DNA of 40,320 nucleotides from an uncultured Acidobacteriia bacterium (lineage in GTDB: Bacteria; Acidobacteriota; Terriglobia; Bryobacterales; Bryobacteraceae). A program made the position numbers and the translations under genes. Positions within the stretch are counted from its first letter, which is position 1, and every line of letters starts with the position of its first letter. The DNA is taken from the NCBI GenBank assembly GCA_903925975.1, contig CAIYHG010000187.1:1-40320 (forward strand). Reading direction: 5' to 3'. Under the pieces are notes generated by a model, which was not told where the DNA came from, did no database searches, and was given only the letters and a program-made list of their open reading frames with translations. Below are positions 16,684 to 24,099 of the stretch, piece after piece.

Positions 16684-17169
16684 AATCCTCCTCGACTTGG
16701 GCCGTCCTGCTTGCAGTCGCAGCCCAGAAGATCATGTGTCCGGCACACCACGATCCCCGAATCCACCTACGTTATTTTTCCCGTTTCGACGTAGCCTGAA
16801 TCTGGGGTCGCAGGCTGAATCTCTTCAGCGCCGGTTCTCCACGATCAACCCGATATATGGGAGAGGGCCAATGCCGGCTCATGCCGGCCTACCCACGCAG
16901 TTCTCCCGTTGGAAAGTTCAGCTTCTAGCCAATAGCGCTTCGCTTCACTGAGGCCGTTATCGATGAAGGTAGGGAAAGACGGCTTACACCGCCCGAAGTC
17001 AACCTGTATGCCCCTGGGTTCACCATGCCCACCAACGCCGTTACGCCGGCGCCTGTCACTACTATTGGTTAAGAGCATACCCCTATTTAGAGCTATTTAC
17101 AAGTGCTCTTTAGCGCAGTCTAGAACCCGCTATCTCCCTCGGCACAGAAGGATCAAGGTTTTCGCCGGT
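16684..17169. other. 486-base gene-free region upstream of the receptor gene
   Basis: Between the receptor and the ICMT-like gene, both on the minus strand. It contains a possible promoter (17074-17102, listed separately) and a tight GCCGGC-TCAT-GCCGGC palindrome with the flanking direct repeat ATGCCGGC at 16871-16888. A 77-codon minus frame at 16845-17078 exists, but its ATG overlaps the promoter -10 and its composition is not convincing. If the promoter is real, the receptor mRNA would have a leader of roughly 370 bases. Confidence 0.5.
17074..17102 (-). promoter_or_regulatory. Sigma-70-like promoter candidate
   Basis: On the minus strand TTGTAA (17097-17102), a 17-base AT-rich spacer and TATGCT (17074-17079) match the -35/-10 consensus at 4/6 and 4/6 with ideal spacing. 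It points toward the TonB-dependent receptor gene, about 390 bases away. Confidence 0.35.
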
Positions 17170-17655
17170 CTACCGCCCTTTCCGCGCGAGCCTGGGGATG
17201 GGAATAACTTCATTCACACGATATCGGTAGTTGAGATAGGCTTGCCCAAAACGTTTCTCCAGGTACTCGTCTTCTCGGTGAATGAGGCGCTTGAATAGCG
17301 CCCAGGCGATCAGGGGCGCGAGCAACATCGGCCACGATGCGAGCCAAAGCGCCAGCCCGGGCAGAATCAGCGAGATCCATGCCGCATATATCGGGTGCCG
17401 GACCACCGCGAACGCGCCCGAAGTCACCAGCTCATCCCGGTTGTACGCCAGCATTACGGCGATTCCGCCCGCGATCCAAAGCACTCCGCCCAGGGCGACC
17501 AGTATCGCGCCAACGGCTCTGGCGGCCGGCAGGGCGCTGAACAGGAAGATGTTAGGCCGCCAATGGCCAGCGGCCAGTGCGATAGCGGTGTAGGCCGCCG
17601 TGGGGACGGCAATTACGGGACCGACGCCAAATCGGCTCAATCTGCTCTCGGCCAT
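17170..17655 (-). CDS. Isoprenylcysteine carboxyl methyltransferase-like membrane protein
   Basis: A 161-residue integral membrane protein with four to five hydrophobic segments (VGPVIAVPTAAYTAIALAAG, FLFSALPAARAVGAILVALGG, WISLILPGLALWLASW, MLLAPLIAWALF). The C-terminal half carries the ICMT/phospholipid methyltransferase signature: VVRHPIYAAW, then REDEYLEKRFGQAYLNYRYRVNEVIP. In this family the RHPxY and E...Y..Y.....P residues bind S-adenosylmethionine. Bacterial members have varied, mostly unknown substrates (thiols, lipids), since prenyl-cysteine proteins are absent. The ATG at 17653-17655 gives a natural start. Confidence 0.8.
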   Translation of the reverse strand: MAESRLSRFGVGPVIAVPTAAYTAIALAAGHWRPNIFLFSALPAARAVGAILVALGGVLWIAGGIAVMLAYNRDELVTSGAFAVVRHPIYAAWISLILPGLALWLASWPMLLAPLIAWALFKRLIHREDEYLEKRFGQAYLNYRYRVNEVIPIPRLARKGR

Positions 17656-17833
17656 GGATCAGCCTCCCAAGTCGGCCAAATTGCACGAAGGTTTCTTGGC
17701 CGGGGAGAATTGTAGCAACCCGCGAACACTATTGCGACGGCGTCCGCCGGTACTATTTGCGCGCGCCGCCGGGAGCTTTCCCCGCGCCGGCCGCCCAACC
17801 CCGTGCCATAATCTTCTACGGAAAGGATTAGCT

Positions 17834-18649
17834 ATGAAAGCATCCACGGCAATAACAGTAGTCTTGGCCGTTTTTCTCCTTGTAGGCTCCGCCAATGCGG
17901 TGACGTTCGGCGCGCCGGATGGCAATGCGCATCCGTGGGTAGGCACGTTGGTGTTTCAGGCCGCTGACGGACGGTTTTATAGTTGCACGGGTACGCTGCT
18001 CTCCTCAAAGGTGATGGTGACGGCGGCCCATTGCACGATTGATGGCGGCCAACTGAACCTGTATACCTGGGTAAAGTTCACCCCACAGATTGAGTGGCAG
18101 TCTGGCTGGACCGCCGATCAGCACATCGCGTATCTGAACGACGCCAAGAACGGTTGGATCAAAGCTTCGAAGGTGATTCCCCATCCGCAATACGCCGGTA
18201 ATTATCCGAATACCTACGACGTAGGCCTGGTACTCCTCGGCAAGCCGGTTTCCGGCGCATACGGCGCCCTGCCGCCGCTCGGCTTCTTGGGAAATATTCC
18301 GACGGGCAATGTCGATGCGAACCTCTTCACTGTTGTCGGCTACGGAATGCAGGGCTATATCAAGCCGTTGTACGGGGACGCATGGGAACGGTACGCCGGT
18401 AATGTGCGCCTCGTCGAGCTGAATAGCTTTTCTGACGGCGCGGATGCCAGTGCGAAATTCAGCAACAATCCAGGCAAGACCTCCGGCGGGTCCTGCTATG
18501 GGGATTCGGGCGGCCCGGTCTTTTACGGCGCGACGAACATGATCGCCGCCGTTGTGTCCTGGGGAATTACTCCCTGTATCGGAGTGGATTACCAGTTCCG
18601 GCTGGATACGCCGGCAGCCCAGAACTTCATCAAGGCTTACCTGAAGTAA
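17834..18649 (+). CDS. Secreted S1-family (trypsin-like fold) serine protease
   Basis: A 271-residue exported protease. The ATG at 17834 follows AAGGA (17823-17827) and starts a Sec signal, KASTAITVVLAVFLLVGSANA. The catalytic triad is intact: H66 in VTAAHC, D129 in YDVGLVLL, S225 in YGDSGGPVF. The residue six before the catalytic Ser, which is Asp in trypsin, is Gly here (GGSCYGDSGG), so cleavage after Arg/Lys is unlikely. No pro-region of obvious length precedes the chymotrypsin-like domain and no C-terminal domain follows. A CATAAT box at 17807-17812 is a plausible -10. An 11-bp hairpin lies just after the stop. It is likely a degradative or defensive exoenzyme; its target is not known. 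Confidence 0.85.
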   Translation: MKASTAITVVLAVFLLVGSANAVTFGAPDGNAHPWVGTLVFQAADGRFYSCTGTLLSSKVMVTAAHCTIDGGQLNLYTWVKFTPQIEWQSGWTADQHIAYLNDAKNGWIKASKVIPHPQYAGNYPNTYDVGLVLLGKPVSGAYGALPPLGFLGNIPTGNVDANLFTVVGYGMQGYIKPLYGDAWERYAGNVRLVELNSFSDGADASAKFSNNPGKTSGGSCYGDSGGPVFYGATNMIAAVVSWGITPCIGVDYQFRLDTPAAQNFIKAYLK

Positions 18650-18659
18650 TGAAACGGCG

Positions 18660-18688
18660 GCGCGCCGGACTAGTCGCGTCCGGCGCGC
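18660..18688. terminator. Strong hairpin between convergent protease and basic-protein genes
   Basis: A perfect 11-bp stem GCGCGCCGGAC (18660-18670) with GTCCGGCGCGC (18678-18688) and a 7-nt loop, 10 bases after the protease stop and 34 bases from the stop of the facing gene. There is no T-tract, but position and stability suit a shared terminator. Confidence 0.5.
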
Positions 18689-18722
18689 TCGGCACATTGC
18701 GGTCGGCTGGCTGAATCGCCCT

Positions 18723-19184
18723 CTACTGCCCGGCTGGCTGGGATGCCGCGGGCTGGTCGGCCGGCACAGTGGACTTCTTCACTGCCGCCACGCGCTTCTT
18801 CCCGCGTTGCTTGAGCACCGGCGGCGCCGCTTTTGCTTTGTTTGCCGTTTTGTTCTTGGCCGGGGGTTTCCGCTTCGCCTTCGCCGCGGCGGCTCGGAAT
18901 TGAGCCCAGCGCTTCTTCGTCGCTTCGATAATGCGCGCGCGCCCTTCGGCGCTCAGGCGGCTGGGGCCGGACGCCTTCGATGTCTTGCCCGGCTGCTTCG
19001 CCCCTGCCCGGGCGCCCGCGCTCAGCGGCCGTCTTCCGCCTGACGGTGCGTCGTCAATCGGCAGGTCAGCGAGTGCGCCAAGCCTCTCCCGGAGCAAACT
19101 GATGCGCGCGTCGATCACCTTGAGTCGCTCGCCGTAGCCTACAAGAGCAGCCCTAAGAATGTCGGAATCGGTAATTAGTGGCAT
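18723..19184 (-). CDS. Basic Lys/Ala/Pro-rich protein, histone-H1-like tail
   Basis: From the ATG at 19182-19184 (a TTG three codons earlier is possible) the protein has ~153 residues. An N-terminal helical part (LITDSDILRAALVGYGERLKVIDARISLLRERLG) may form a coiled coil. A short conserved-looking block, RLSAEGRARIIEATKKRWAQF, lies near the middle. The last ~60 residues are almost all Lys, Ala, Pro, Arg, Gln, resembling histone H1 or AlgP-type tails that bind DNA or RNA non-specifically. Related proteins with a similar S-x-E-x-R-x-x-I...KKRW block occur in other bacteria with no assigned function. A nucleoid or RNA-associated role is only an inference. Confidence 0.65.
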   Translation of the reverse strand: MPLITDSDILRAALVGYGERLKVIDARISLLRERLGALADLPIDDAPSGGRRPLSAGARAGAKQPGKTSKASGPSRLSAEGRARIIEATKKRWAQFRAAAAKAKRKPPAKNKTANKAKAAPPVLKQRGKKRVAAVKKSTVPADQPAASQPAGQ

Positions 19185-19203
19185 CAAGCACAATTATAGA
19201 ACG

Positions 19204-19734
19204 TCATTGCCCCTGCGGTGTCTTGATGAGACCAGCCAATTCGTACCCTTGCGTTCTAATTCGCTCGGCAATCCTGTTGTATAGCTCATCGTCCAGGTGC
19301 GGCTCCCTGGCGAGTATCCACAAGTACTTTCTGCCGGGTTCTCCGACGACCGCCCATCGATACTCCGGATCGAGTTCGATGATCCAGTAATTCCCGTAGA
19401 ACGGCCAGAAGAATGTTACTTTTAGCTTCGAGGGGGGCCCCGATGCGGAGGCGAGCTTGGCCACGCCTTTTGCCGAAATCACGCGCCCGTCCGCCGCTCG
19501 GCACTCGTTCAGCACGTCGATCTTTCCGTCGCTGCGCACCGAATAAGTTGCACTCGTGCCGGCGCTGCAATTGCGCTGAAAGCGATTCGGCAGCCGCGCA
19601 ATCTCGTACCACTTTCCGGCGTAGCGCCCCAGGTCCACATAGGGCACGGCTTGAACGGCGCCTTCAGCAGGTTGGCCCGCAAATAAGCTCATGGAAAACA
19701 CTCCCGCAAATAGCATCAGTCGCATAGAAGCCAT
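19204..19734 (-). CDS. blc: Bacterial lipocalin (Blc-like)
   Basis: A 176-residue exported protein. A Sec signal (MRLMLFAGVFSMSLFAGQPAEGA) precedes the lipocalin signature GRYAGKWYEIARLPNRFQRNC with the invariant G-x-W. Later blocks (ATYSVRSDGKIDVLNEC, LKVTFFWPFYGNYWIIELDPEYRWAVVGEP, YLWILAREP) follow bacterial Blc closely. No lipobox Cys is evident at the cleavage site, so it is probably soluble in the periplasm and not lipid-anchored. Blc binds fatty acids or lysophospholipids and helps envelope maintenance. The coding end lies 19 bases from the start of the next minus-strand gene, which could be co-transcribed. Confidence 0.88.
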   Translation of the reverse strand: MASMRLMLFAGVFSMSLFAGQPAEGAVQAVPYVDLGRYAGKWYEIARLPNRFQRNCSAGTSATYSVRSDGKIDVLNECRAADGRVISAKGVAKLASASGPPSKLKVTFFWPFYGNYWIIELDPEYRWAVVGEPGRKYLWILAREPHLDDELYNRIAERIRTQGYELAGLIKTPQGQ

Positions 19735-19884
19735 GATTGACAGTTTCTTGGATGCGCCGCCCCGCGCCGGGGGCGCGGGAATCGCGCAATTCCCCGAACC
19801 GTCGGGCCGGCGCCGCTTCGAGTTTCAACCGCCATCGCCGTGGGACTAAGATGAATATGGGGTGGTTTTCTCCGCGAATCCGCC

Positions 19885-20229
19885 GTGCCGATTCGTCCCG
19901 AGTATCGAACCTATTACCGCGCCGACTGGCGGCGCTTGCGGCTGGAGATGATCGAGCGCGCCGGAAACGTGTGCGAATCCTGCCGGCGGCCCCACCGGAT
20001 GCTGAATCTCACTCACCTTTCCGAAGACCCTGCCGACCGCTTGCGCCTCGCCGTCCTTTGTCCAAGCTGCCACTCGCGCCTGGACGCGGCCCGGCGCGTG
20101 GCGGCCACCCGGCGAACCCAGTCGTACCGCCGCGGCCAGATGTGGCTTAGCAAGGATCTGGAATTCGCCGCGCTGCCCGCCCGGCTTCTGCCGCTTGAAT
20201 TGCGGCAACTCAAGCTGTTCGGCCCCTGA
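19885..20229 (+). CDS. Small zinc-finger / HNH-nuclease-like protein
   Basis: A 114-residue basic protein starting with GTG at 19885. Residues ~8-60 read Y-x-x-D-W-R-x-L-R, then CESC, then LNLTHLSEDP, then LCPSCHSRLD. Two CxxC pairs plus a central His and an Asp/His-bearing turn are the layout of HNH (McrA-like) endonucleases, where CxxC pairs hold zinc. The catalytic His would lie in NLTHL. The remaining ~50 residues are Arg/Leu-rich. Such genes are often found alone or in phage remnants. No other phage gene adjoins. Nuclease function is likely but not certain, because the last catalytic His/Asn positions cannot be verified by eye. Confidence 0.6.
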   Translation: MPIRPEYRTYYRADWRRLRLEMIERAGNVCESCRRPHRMLNLTHLSEDPADRLRLAVLCPSCHSRLDAARRVAATRRTQSYRRGQMWLSKDLEFAALPARLLPLELRQLKLFGP

Positions 20230-20247
20230 GACCGCGGACGCATCCGG

Positions 20248-20748
20248 ATGACCCTGACTCGTCTGTTAGGCTGGCTGGTGAGGAAACCCAAGATGGGAAC
20301 ATCGGCCGCACAACTGATCCGCATACTCTCCGCCTCCATCGCGCCCGTAATCGTGATCTCCGGCGTGGGCTTGCTATTGCTAAGCATGACCAATCGCTAC
20401 GGCAAACTGCTCGACCGGGCCCGGGATTTGCTGCGAGATATGGATGGCGCTGGGGAAGTGACGCGCCGCGGCGTTCTGGCGGAGCAGTTGCGCATTCTCT
20501 ATCGCCGCGCGCGCATCCTCCGCCTCGCGATCATCCTGAGTTCCGTCAGCATCCTGTTTGTCGCCTTGACGGTAATCTCACTCTTCGCCGGCCAGGTGCT
20601 ACAAGCTCAAGTCGACTATTTATCGGCGCCGTTATTTGGCTGTTGCCTGCTGGCGCTGGTTGGCTCGCTTTACCTGTTCATACGGGATGTGAGCATCTCG
20701 CTATCCGCGCTGGAACTGGAGATCGCACCGCGCGCCGGCGCGGCATGA
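20248..20748 (+). CDS. DUF2721 membrane protein
   Basis: The 166-residue product contains the DUF2721 pattern: an N-terminal TM (AAQLIRILSASIAPVIVISGVGLLLLSM), then NRYGKLLDRARDL and a loop with LRILYRRARILRLAIILS, a second TM (SSVSILFVALTVISLFAG), and a third TM (LFGCCLLALVGSLYLFIRDV) followed by SISLSALELEI. Function is not known for the family. The ATG at 20248 is taken; an ATG at 20293 (MGTSAAQL) would start closer to the conserved domain and is equally possible. It starts 18 bases after the HNH-like gene, so the two may share a transcript. Confidence 0.75.
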   Translation: MTLTRLLGWLVRKPKMGTSAAQLIRILSASIAPVIVISGVGLLLLSMTNRYGKLLDRARDLLRDMDGAGEVTRRGVLAEQLRILYRRARILRLAIILSSVSILFVALTVISLFAGQVLQAQVDYLSAPLFGCCLLALVGSLYLFIRDVSISLSALELEIAPRAGAA

Positions 20749-21089
20749 TCTGCCGCAGACGGCCGGGCTTCGGGATTTGTGAGTAACTGCTTTTCTTCCC
20801 GCGCCGTGGGTTTCTTCTTGAGTAACAGGTAAACCCCGTGGGCACGGCCCGCTTCGGCCGCTGCGGCTGTTGCGATGCCCTGTGCGGCCAGTTCCAGAAC
20901 TCCTACCAGCGCACCGCCGCTTTCTCCAACCTCGCCTGACGACTGTAGATCATTTCAACGGCAAATGGTTCAAAACGCCTGGCCCGGGATGGATTTCGTG
21001 CATTAAGATCCGAATATCCTGTAGAATCGAACGGAGGCCGCCGGAATTCGGGGCAGCGCGACGCGACGCCGTACTGATAGGACGAATCC
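20749..21089. other. 341-base region without a convincing gene
   Basis: No start codon with a ribosome binding site opens a plausible frame here. One minus-strand frame (~20749-20950) stays open and reads protein-like (LVGVLELAAQGIATAAAAEAG... KKKPTAREEKQLL) but has no ATG, GTG or TTG near its N-terminus, so it may be a decayed gene. Nothing else was seen. Confidence 0.4.
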
Positions 21090-21674
21090 ATGGCAAAAAG
21101 AACGCCCGGTCCAGGGCGTATTGAACTGCACGGATGGGACTCCCGCAATCGGGCCTGGTACGGGCCGGACGAACTCGCGTATTCGCTCACTGGCTGCCGC
21201 GGCCTGGTCGCAAAATTGCGCGAACTGCATGGCTGCTGGCAGGGGCGGTTACTGGCGCAGGCGCCCGGTTCGCCGTCGCTCGCTTTCTGCGTGCAACTGC
21301 GGGATTTGGGCGACGTTGGGCTGGCCACGCTGGACCTGGAGGGCTCGCCGGGCGGCCCTGTGGAGGCGTTGCTGATCGTCCCCGCGCAGCGCCGGGGCAG
21401 GATACGGCCCGAGCTGGCATTTGAATTTACCTCTTACCTCCGATTTCTGGATGGCCCCGTCAGCCAGGGTTCCGAGATCGCCATTCACGACCACCTGGAA
21501 CGCACGCTCGCCGAGACACCCGATGGAGTTACGATTGTCATTTCGGTGGAGAATCATTTCATTTCCACCGAAGCCAATCTTCTCGCGGCGGAGCAGGCCG
21601 AAAGAATGGCGATGAGCCTGGTGGGCTGTATGCTGGAGAAGGATTCCTGCGCCGCAAAGGCGCAAGCGCGGTAA
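21090..21674 (+). CDS. Protein of unknown function
   Basis: A 194-residue soluble protein from the ATG at 21090, with AGGAC as a weak binding site. I do not recognise a family. The sequence alternates beta-like stretches (SLAFCVQLRDLGDVGLATLDLE, VEALLIVPAQ, RIRPELAFEFTSYLRFLDG, VTIVISVENHFIS) with a final helix (EANLLAAEQAERMAMSLVG). No signal peptide or membrane segment is present. Gene-like codon use (GC-rich third positions) across the frame supports it as real. The next gene starts 38 bases downstream. Confidence 0.55.
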   Translation: MAKRTPGPGRIELHGWDSRNRAWYGPDELAYSLTGCRGLVAKLRELHGCWQGRLLAQAPGSPSLAFCVQLRDLGDVGLATLDLEGSPGGPVEALLIVPAQRRGRIRPELAFEFTSYLRFLDGPVSQGSEIAIHDHLERTLAETPDGVTIVISVENHFISTEANLLAAEQAERMAMSLVGCMLEKDSCAAKAQAR

Positions 21675-21712
21675 GAAGGAAGTTAGCCCCGGCGCCTCGG
21701 GACGCGCCGCTT

Positions 21713-22201
21713 ATGACATCAATGGACGATATTCGCGACTTTCTGGCCTCGAAGCGCCTGTTTGTAATCGGCGTTTCGCGCAATCCCAGGGATATCTCGC
21801 GTATGCTCTACCGTGACTTGACGGCGCGAGGTTACGATCTGGTCCCAGTCAACCCCGCGGTCGCCGAGATTGAAGGCGCGCGATGCTTTGCGTCCGTGGC
21901 AGCGGCGGACCGCCCGGCGGAAGCCGCGTTGCTGTTCACCAAGCCGGAAGTCACCGAGCGCGTAGCGTACGAGTGCGCGGAGGCGGGTGTCCGGCTGATA
22001 TGGATGTATCGCGCGGGCGGGGCTGGGGCGGTTAGCCCCGCTGCCGTTGCGTTTTGCCTGTCGCGCGGCATCCGTGTGATTGCGGGCGAGTGCCCCTTCA
22101 TGTTCTTGCCGAACGCGGGGTTCCCGCACGGCATGCACGCCTTCTTCCGCAAATTGGTTGGCACGTACCCGCAGTCTGCCGCGGCAGCGCGGCTCCGTTA
22201 G
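21713..22201 (+). CDS. CoA-binding domain protein (YccU-like)
   Basis: The 162-residue product is a single Rossmann-type CoA-binding domain. The nucleotide loop LFVIGVSRNPRDISRMLYRDLTARGYDLVPVNP is at 16-48, followed by AALLFTKPEVTERVAYECAEAGVRLIWMY and GIRVIAGECPFMFLP, the standard blocks of the YccU/CoA_binding_2 family. It binds CoA or acyl-CoA in the cytoplasm; its precise role is unknown. Its stop codon (TAG at 22199-22201) overlaps the stop codon of the facing histidine kinase by four bases. Confidence 0.85.
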   Translation: MTSMDDIRDFLASKRLFVIGVSRNPRDISRMLYRDLTARGYDLVPVNPAVAEIEGARCFASVAAADRPAEAALLFTKPEVTERVAYECAEAGVRLIWMYRAGGAGAVSPAAVAFCLSRGIRVIAGECPFMFLPNAGFPHGMHAFFRKLVGTYPQSAAAARLR

Positions 22202-23802
22202 TTCCGCGGCCGGCGCGCTTTGCCGAGAATTTCGCGAAGTTTTCGCGCCAGGCTGTCGCGGCTGAATGGCTTCGCTAGGAAACTCACTCCGGGTTCTACC
22301 ACGCCGTGATGGTTCACCGTGTTCTCGGTGTAGCCGGAAACGTAAACCACTTTCACGCCGGGCCTGACTCGGCGAAGTTCCTGAGATAATTGCGTGCCGC
22401 TCATGTTCGGCATCACCACGTCGGTCAGCAACAGAGAGATCTCTCCGGGGTACTCCGCCGCCGTTTGCAGCGCCTCTGGACCGCTTGCAGCCACAAGAAC
22501 GTTGTAGCCGAGTTGCTTCAGTATCCTCGAAGTAAGCTCGCGGACGCCCTGTTCGTCTTCCACCACCAGGATAGTCTCGTGGCCTTGCCCTAAGACAGTT
22601 TCCGGGCCGTCCCCGGACGCATCGGCGGCGTCGCTCACTTTCGGAAAGTACAGCTTGAACGTCGTGCCTTTTCCGATTTCGCTGTACACCCAGATATCGC
22701 CGCCGGCCTGCTTGACGATTCCATACACCGTCGCCAGGCCCAATCCCGTACCCTTGCCCCGCTCTTTGGTGGTGAAGAAGGGCTCGAATATGCGCCTCTT
22801 CGTCTCCATGTCCATTCCGTGGCCCGTGTCGGTGACGGCTATCATTATGTACTCGCCGGGTTCCACCCCAAGATGCGTCTTCGAGTAGGTGTCGTCAAGC
22901 GTAACCGGCGCGGTCTCTATCGTCAGGCGCCCGCCATTGGGCATGGCATCGCGCGCGTTGGTGCTCAGATTGAAAATCGCCTGCTCCAGGTGGCCCGGAT
23001 CGGCCTTGATGTTCCCTACGTCCGGGTAAAGGCTCAAGTCGAGTTCCACATCTTCGCCGATCAGCCGCCGCAACATCTTCTCCGTGTGCAGCAGAACCGA
23101 GTTAACGTCGAACACCCGCGGCTGCACCACCTGCCGGCGGCTGAACGCCAGCAACTGGTTGGTCAGCGCCGCGGCGCGGTCGGACGCCTTCAGAATCTCC
23201 TCGGCGTACCCCCGAATCGGGTCGAGCGGCGAAACGTGGTCGAGAATCATCTGGTTGTAGCCGGAGATCACGGTCAACATGTTGTTGAAATCGTGCGCCA
23301 CGCCGCCAGCCAGCCGCCCTACGGCCTCCATCTTTTGGGCGTGCATCAGTTGCTCTTCGAGGCGTTTGCGCTGGGTGATATCCGTGACGAAGGCCATGCC
23401 GAATAGTCCTGCGTCGGTCTGTACGTAGCTCAGGCTTACTTCTACCGGGAACTCCGTGCCATCCTTGCGCCGGCCGCTCAGTTCGAGGCCGATGCCCATC
23501 GGCCGCACCCGCGGGTGGGCGGCGTAGTTAGACCGGTCGGCGGTGTGCTTTTCCCTGAGGCTCTCCGGAAGAAGGATTTCAATGGGCTGTCCCAGCAGTT
23601 CGGAACGTGCGAAACCGAACATTGCTTCGGTCTTGGCGTTAGCCAGGACGATATTCCCGGTCCTATCCGCGCCGATAATCGCCTGGGAAGCCGATTCCAG
23701 CAGAGCCGGAACTAGCTGCTCGCTATTATGCAAAATGCTGGCCAAGTCCTTCCTGGCAGCGGTCCCCGAGCCGCCTGAAGGCGCCTGCGGATTAACTTCC
23801 AT
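22198..23802 (-). CDS. Hybrid PAS sensor histidine kinase with receiver domain
   Basis: From the ATG at 23800-23802 (an upstream frame reading to 23871 looks non-coding) the protein has 534 residues and no membrane segment, so it is cytosolic. Order: PAS sensor ~30-145 ([23 protein letters not shown]), HisKA with phospho-acceptor H170 (GGVAHDFNN), HATPase ~265-385 ([52 protein letters not shown]), and a C-terminal receiver ~410-530 with phospho-acceptor D461 (LLLTDVVMP) and K in FLAKPF. HDFNN-type kinases with a receiver tail form phosphorelays; no partner with an output domain is nearby. It is divergent from the his operon. Confidence 0.9.
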   Translation of the reverse strand: MEVNPQAPSGGSGTAARKDLASILHNSEQLVPALLESASQAIIGADRTGNIVLANAKTEAMFGFARSELLGQPIEILLPESLREKHTADRSNYAAHPRVRPMGIGLELSGRRKDGTEFPVEVSLSYVQTDAGLFGMAFVTDITQRKRLEEQLMHAQKMEAVGRLAGGVAHDFNNMLTVISGYNQMILDHVSPLDPIRGYAEEILKASDRAAALTNQLLAFSRRQVVQPRVFDVNSVLLHTEKMLRRLIGEDVELDLSLYPDVGNIKADPGHLEQAIFNLSTNARDAMPNGGRLTIETAPVTLDDTYSKTHLGVEPGEYIMIAVTDTGHGMDMETKRRIFEPFFTTKERGKGTGLGLATVYGIVKQAGGDIWVYSEIGKGTTFKLYFPKVSDAADASGDGPETVLGQGHETILVVEDEQGVRELTSRILKQLGYNVLVAASGPEALQTAAEYPGEISLLLTDVVMPNMSGTQLSQELRRVRPGVKVVYVSGYTENTVNHHGVVEPGVSFLAKPFSRDSLARKLREILGKARRPRN

Positions 23803-23956
23803 GACACCATCCCGTGCGCACCATTGTCGGACACCCCTTCTATGAATGCAAATGCGCTGCGCGGGATGCATGTTTGATGGGCTTCGCCGAATCCGCGCAT
23901 GCGGCGCGGCGCTTCCGCGACGGCTCCGCTTGTGTCCAAGCGGGTGGAACCCATGC

Positions 23957-23962
23957 TATACT
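23957..23962 (+). promoter_or_regulatory. -10 box of the his operon
   Basis: TATACT matches the TATAAT consensus at 5 of 6 positions. Transcription would start near 23968-23971, directly at the leader-peptide ATG (23971). The -35 is weak: TTGTGT at 23930-23935 is 21 bases away, which is too far to be convincing. Confidence 0.5.
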
Positions 23963-23970
23963 CGCGTTTT

Positions 23971-24033
23971 ATGACTAACTCCGTCGCCCGGCATCATCAT
24001 CACCACGCCTCCAAGCGACGGGCCGCGTCCTAA
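23971..24033 (+). CDS. hisL: His operon leader peptide
   Basis: A 20-codon frame, ATG at 23971 and TAA at 24031-24033, contains five consecutive His codons (CAT CAT CAT CAC CAC, 23992-24006) after MTNSVAR. Five His in 20 residues just before a terminator and the his genes identifies a regulatory leader peptide: lack of charged tRNA-His stalls the ribosome here. No ribosome binding site precedes the ATG, and the -10 box is only 8 bases upstream, so it seems to be translated from a leaderless or nearly leaderless mRNA. It is too short for a normal gene call. Confidence 0.9.
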   Translation: MTNSVARHHHHHASKRRAAS

Positions 24034-24090
24034 GCATATCCACACTAAATCGGAAAGGACGCCCGCCGCGAATGTGGCGGGTTTTTTTTT
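23981..24090 (+). promoter_or_regulatory. His attenuator with alternative RNA structures
   Basis: Four segments can be traced. Segment 1 (23981-23987, CCGTCGC) pairs with segment 2 (24015-24021, GCGACGG), enclosing the His codons. Segment 2 can instead pair downstream: 24025-24030 GCGTCC with 24057-24062 GGACGC, extended by CGG (24019-24021) with CCG (24063-24065). Segment 3 can pair with 4 to form the terminator at 24062-24081. Stalling on the His codons would block 1, free 2 for pairing with 3 and prevent termination; reaching the stop codon would cover 2 and allow it. This is the classic his/trp design. Confidence 0.85.
24062..24090 (+). terminator. Attenuator terminator of the his operon
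   Basis: A 6-bp GC stem CCCGCC (24062-24067) with GGCGGG (24076-24081) and an 8-nt loop is followed by nine T residues (24082-24090). It lies upstream of hisI, not after a gene, so it ends transcription early when histidine is sufficient. Confidence 0.92.
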
Positions 24091-24099
24091 GCTTACGCG

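Noticed and set aside
16845..17078. 77-codon minus-strand frame in the gap upstream of the receptor
   Set aside because: Its ATG sits inside a likely -10 box, there is no ribosome binding site, and the repeat-rich 3' part explains its openness.
20749..20950. Minus-strand open frame with protein-like reading
   Set aside because: No ATG, GTG or TTG near its N-terminal side and it is closed by a stop just upstream; at best a decayed gene.
23971..24033. Polyhistidine stretch considered as a cloning-tag artefact
   Set aside because: Natural position before a terminator and hisI, mixed CAT/CAC codons and matching alternative RNA pairings fit a real leader peptide.
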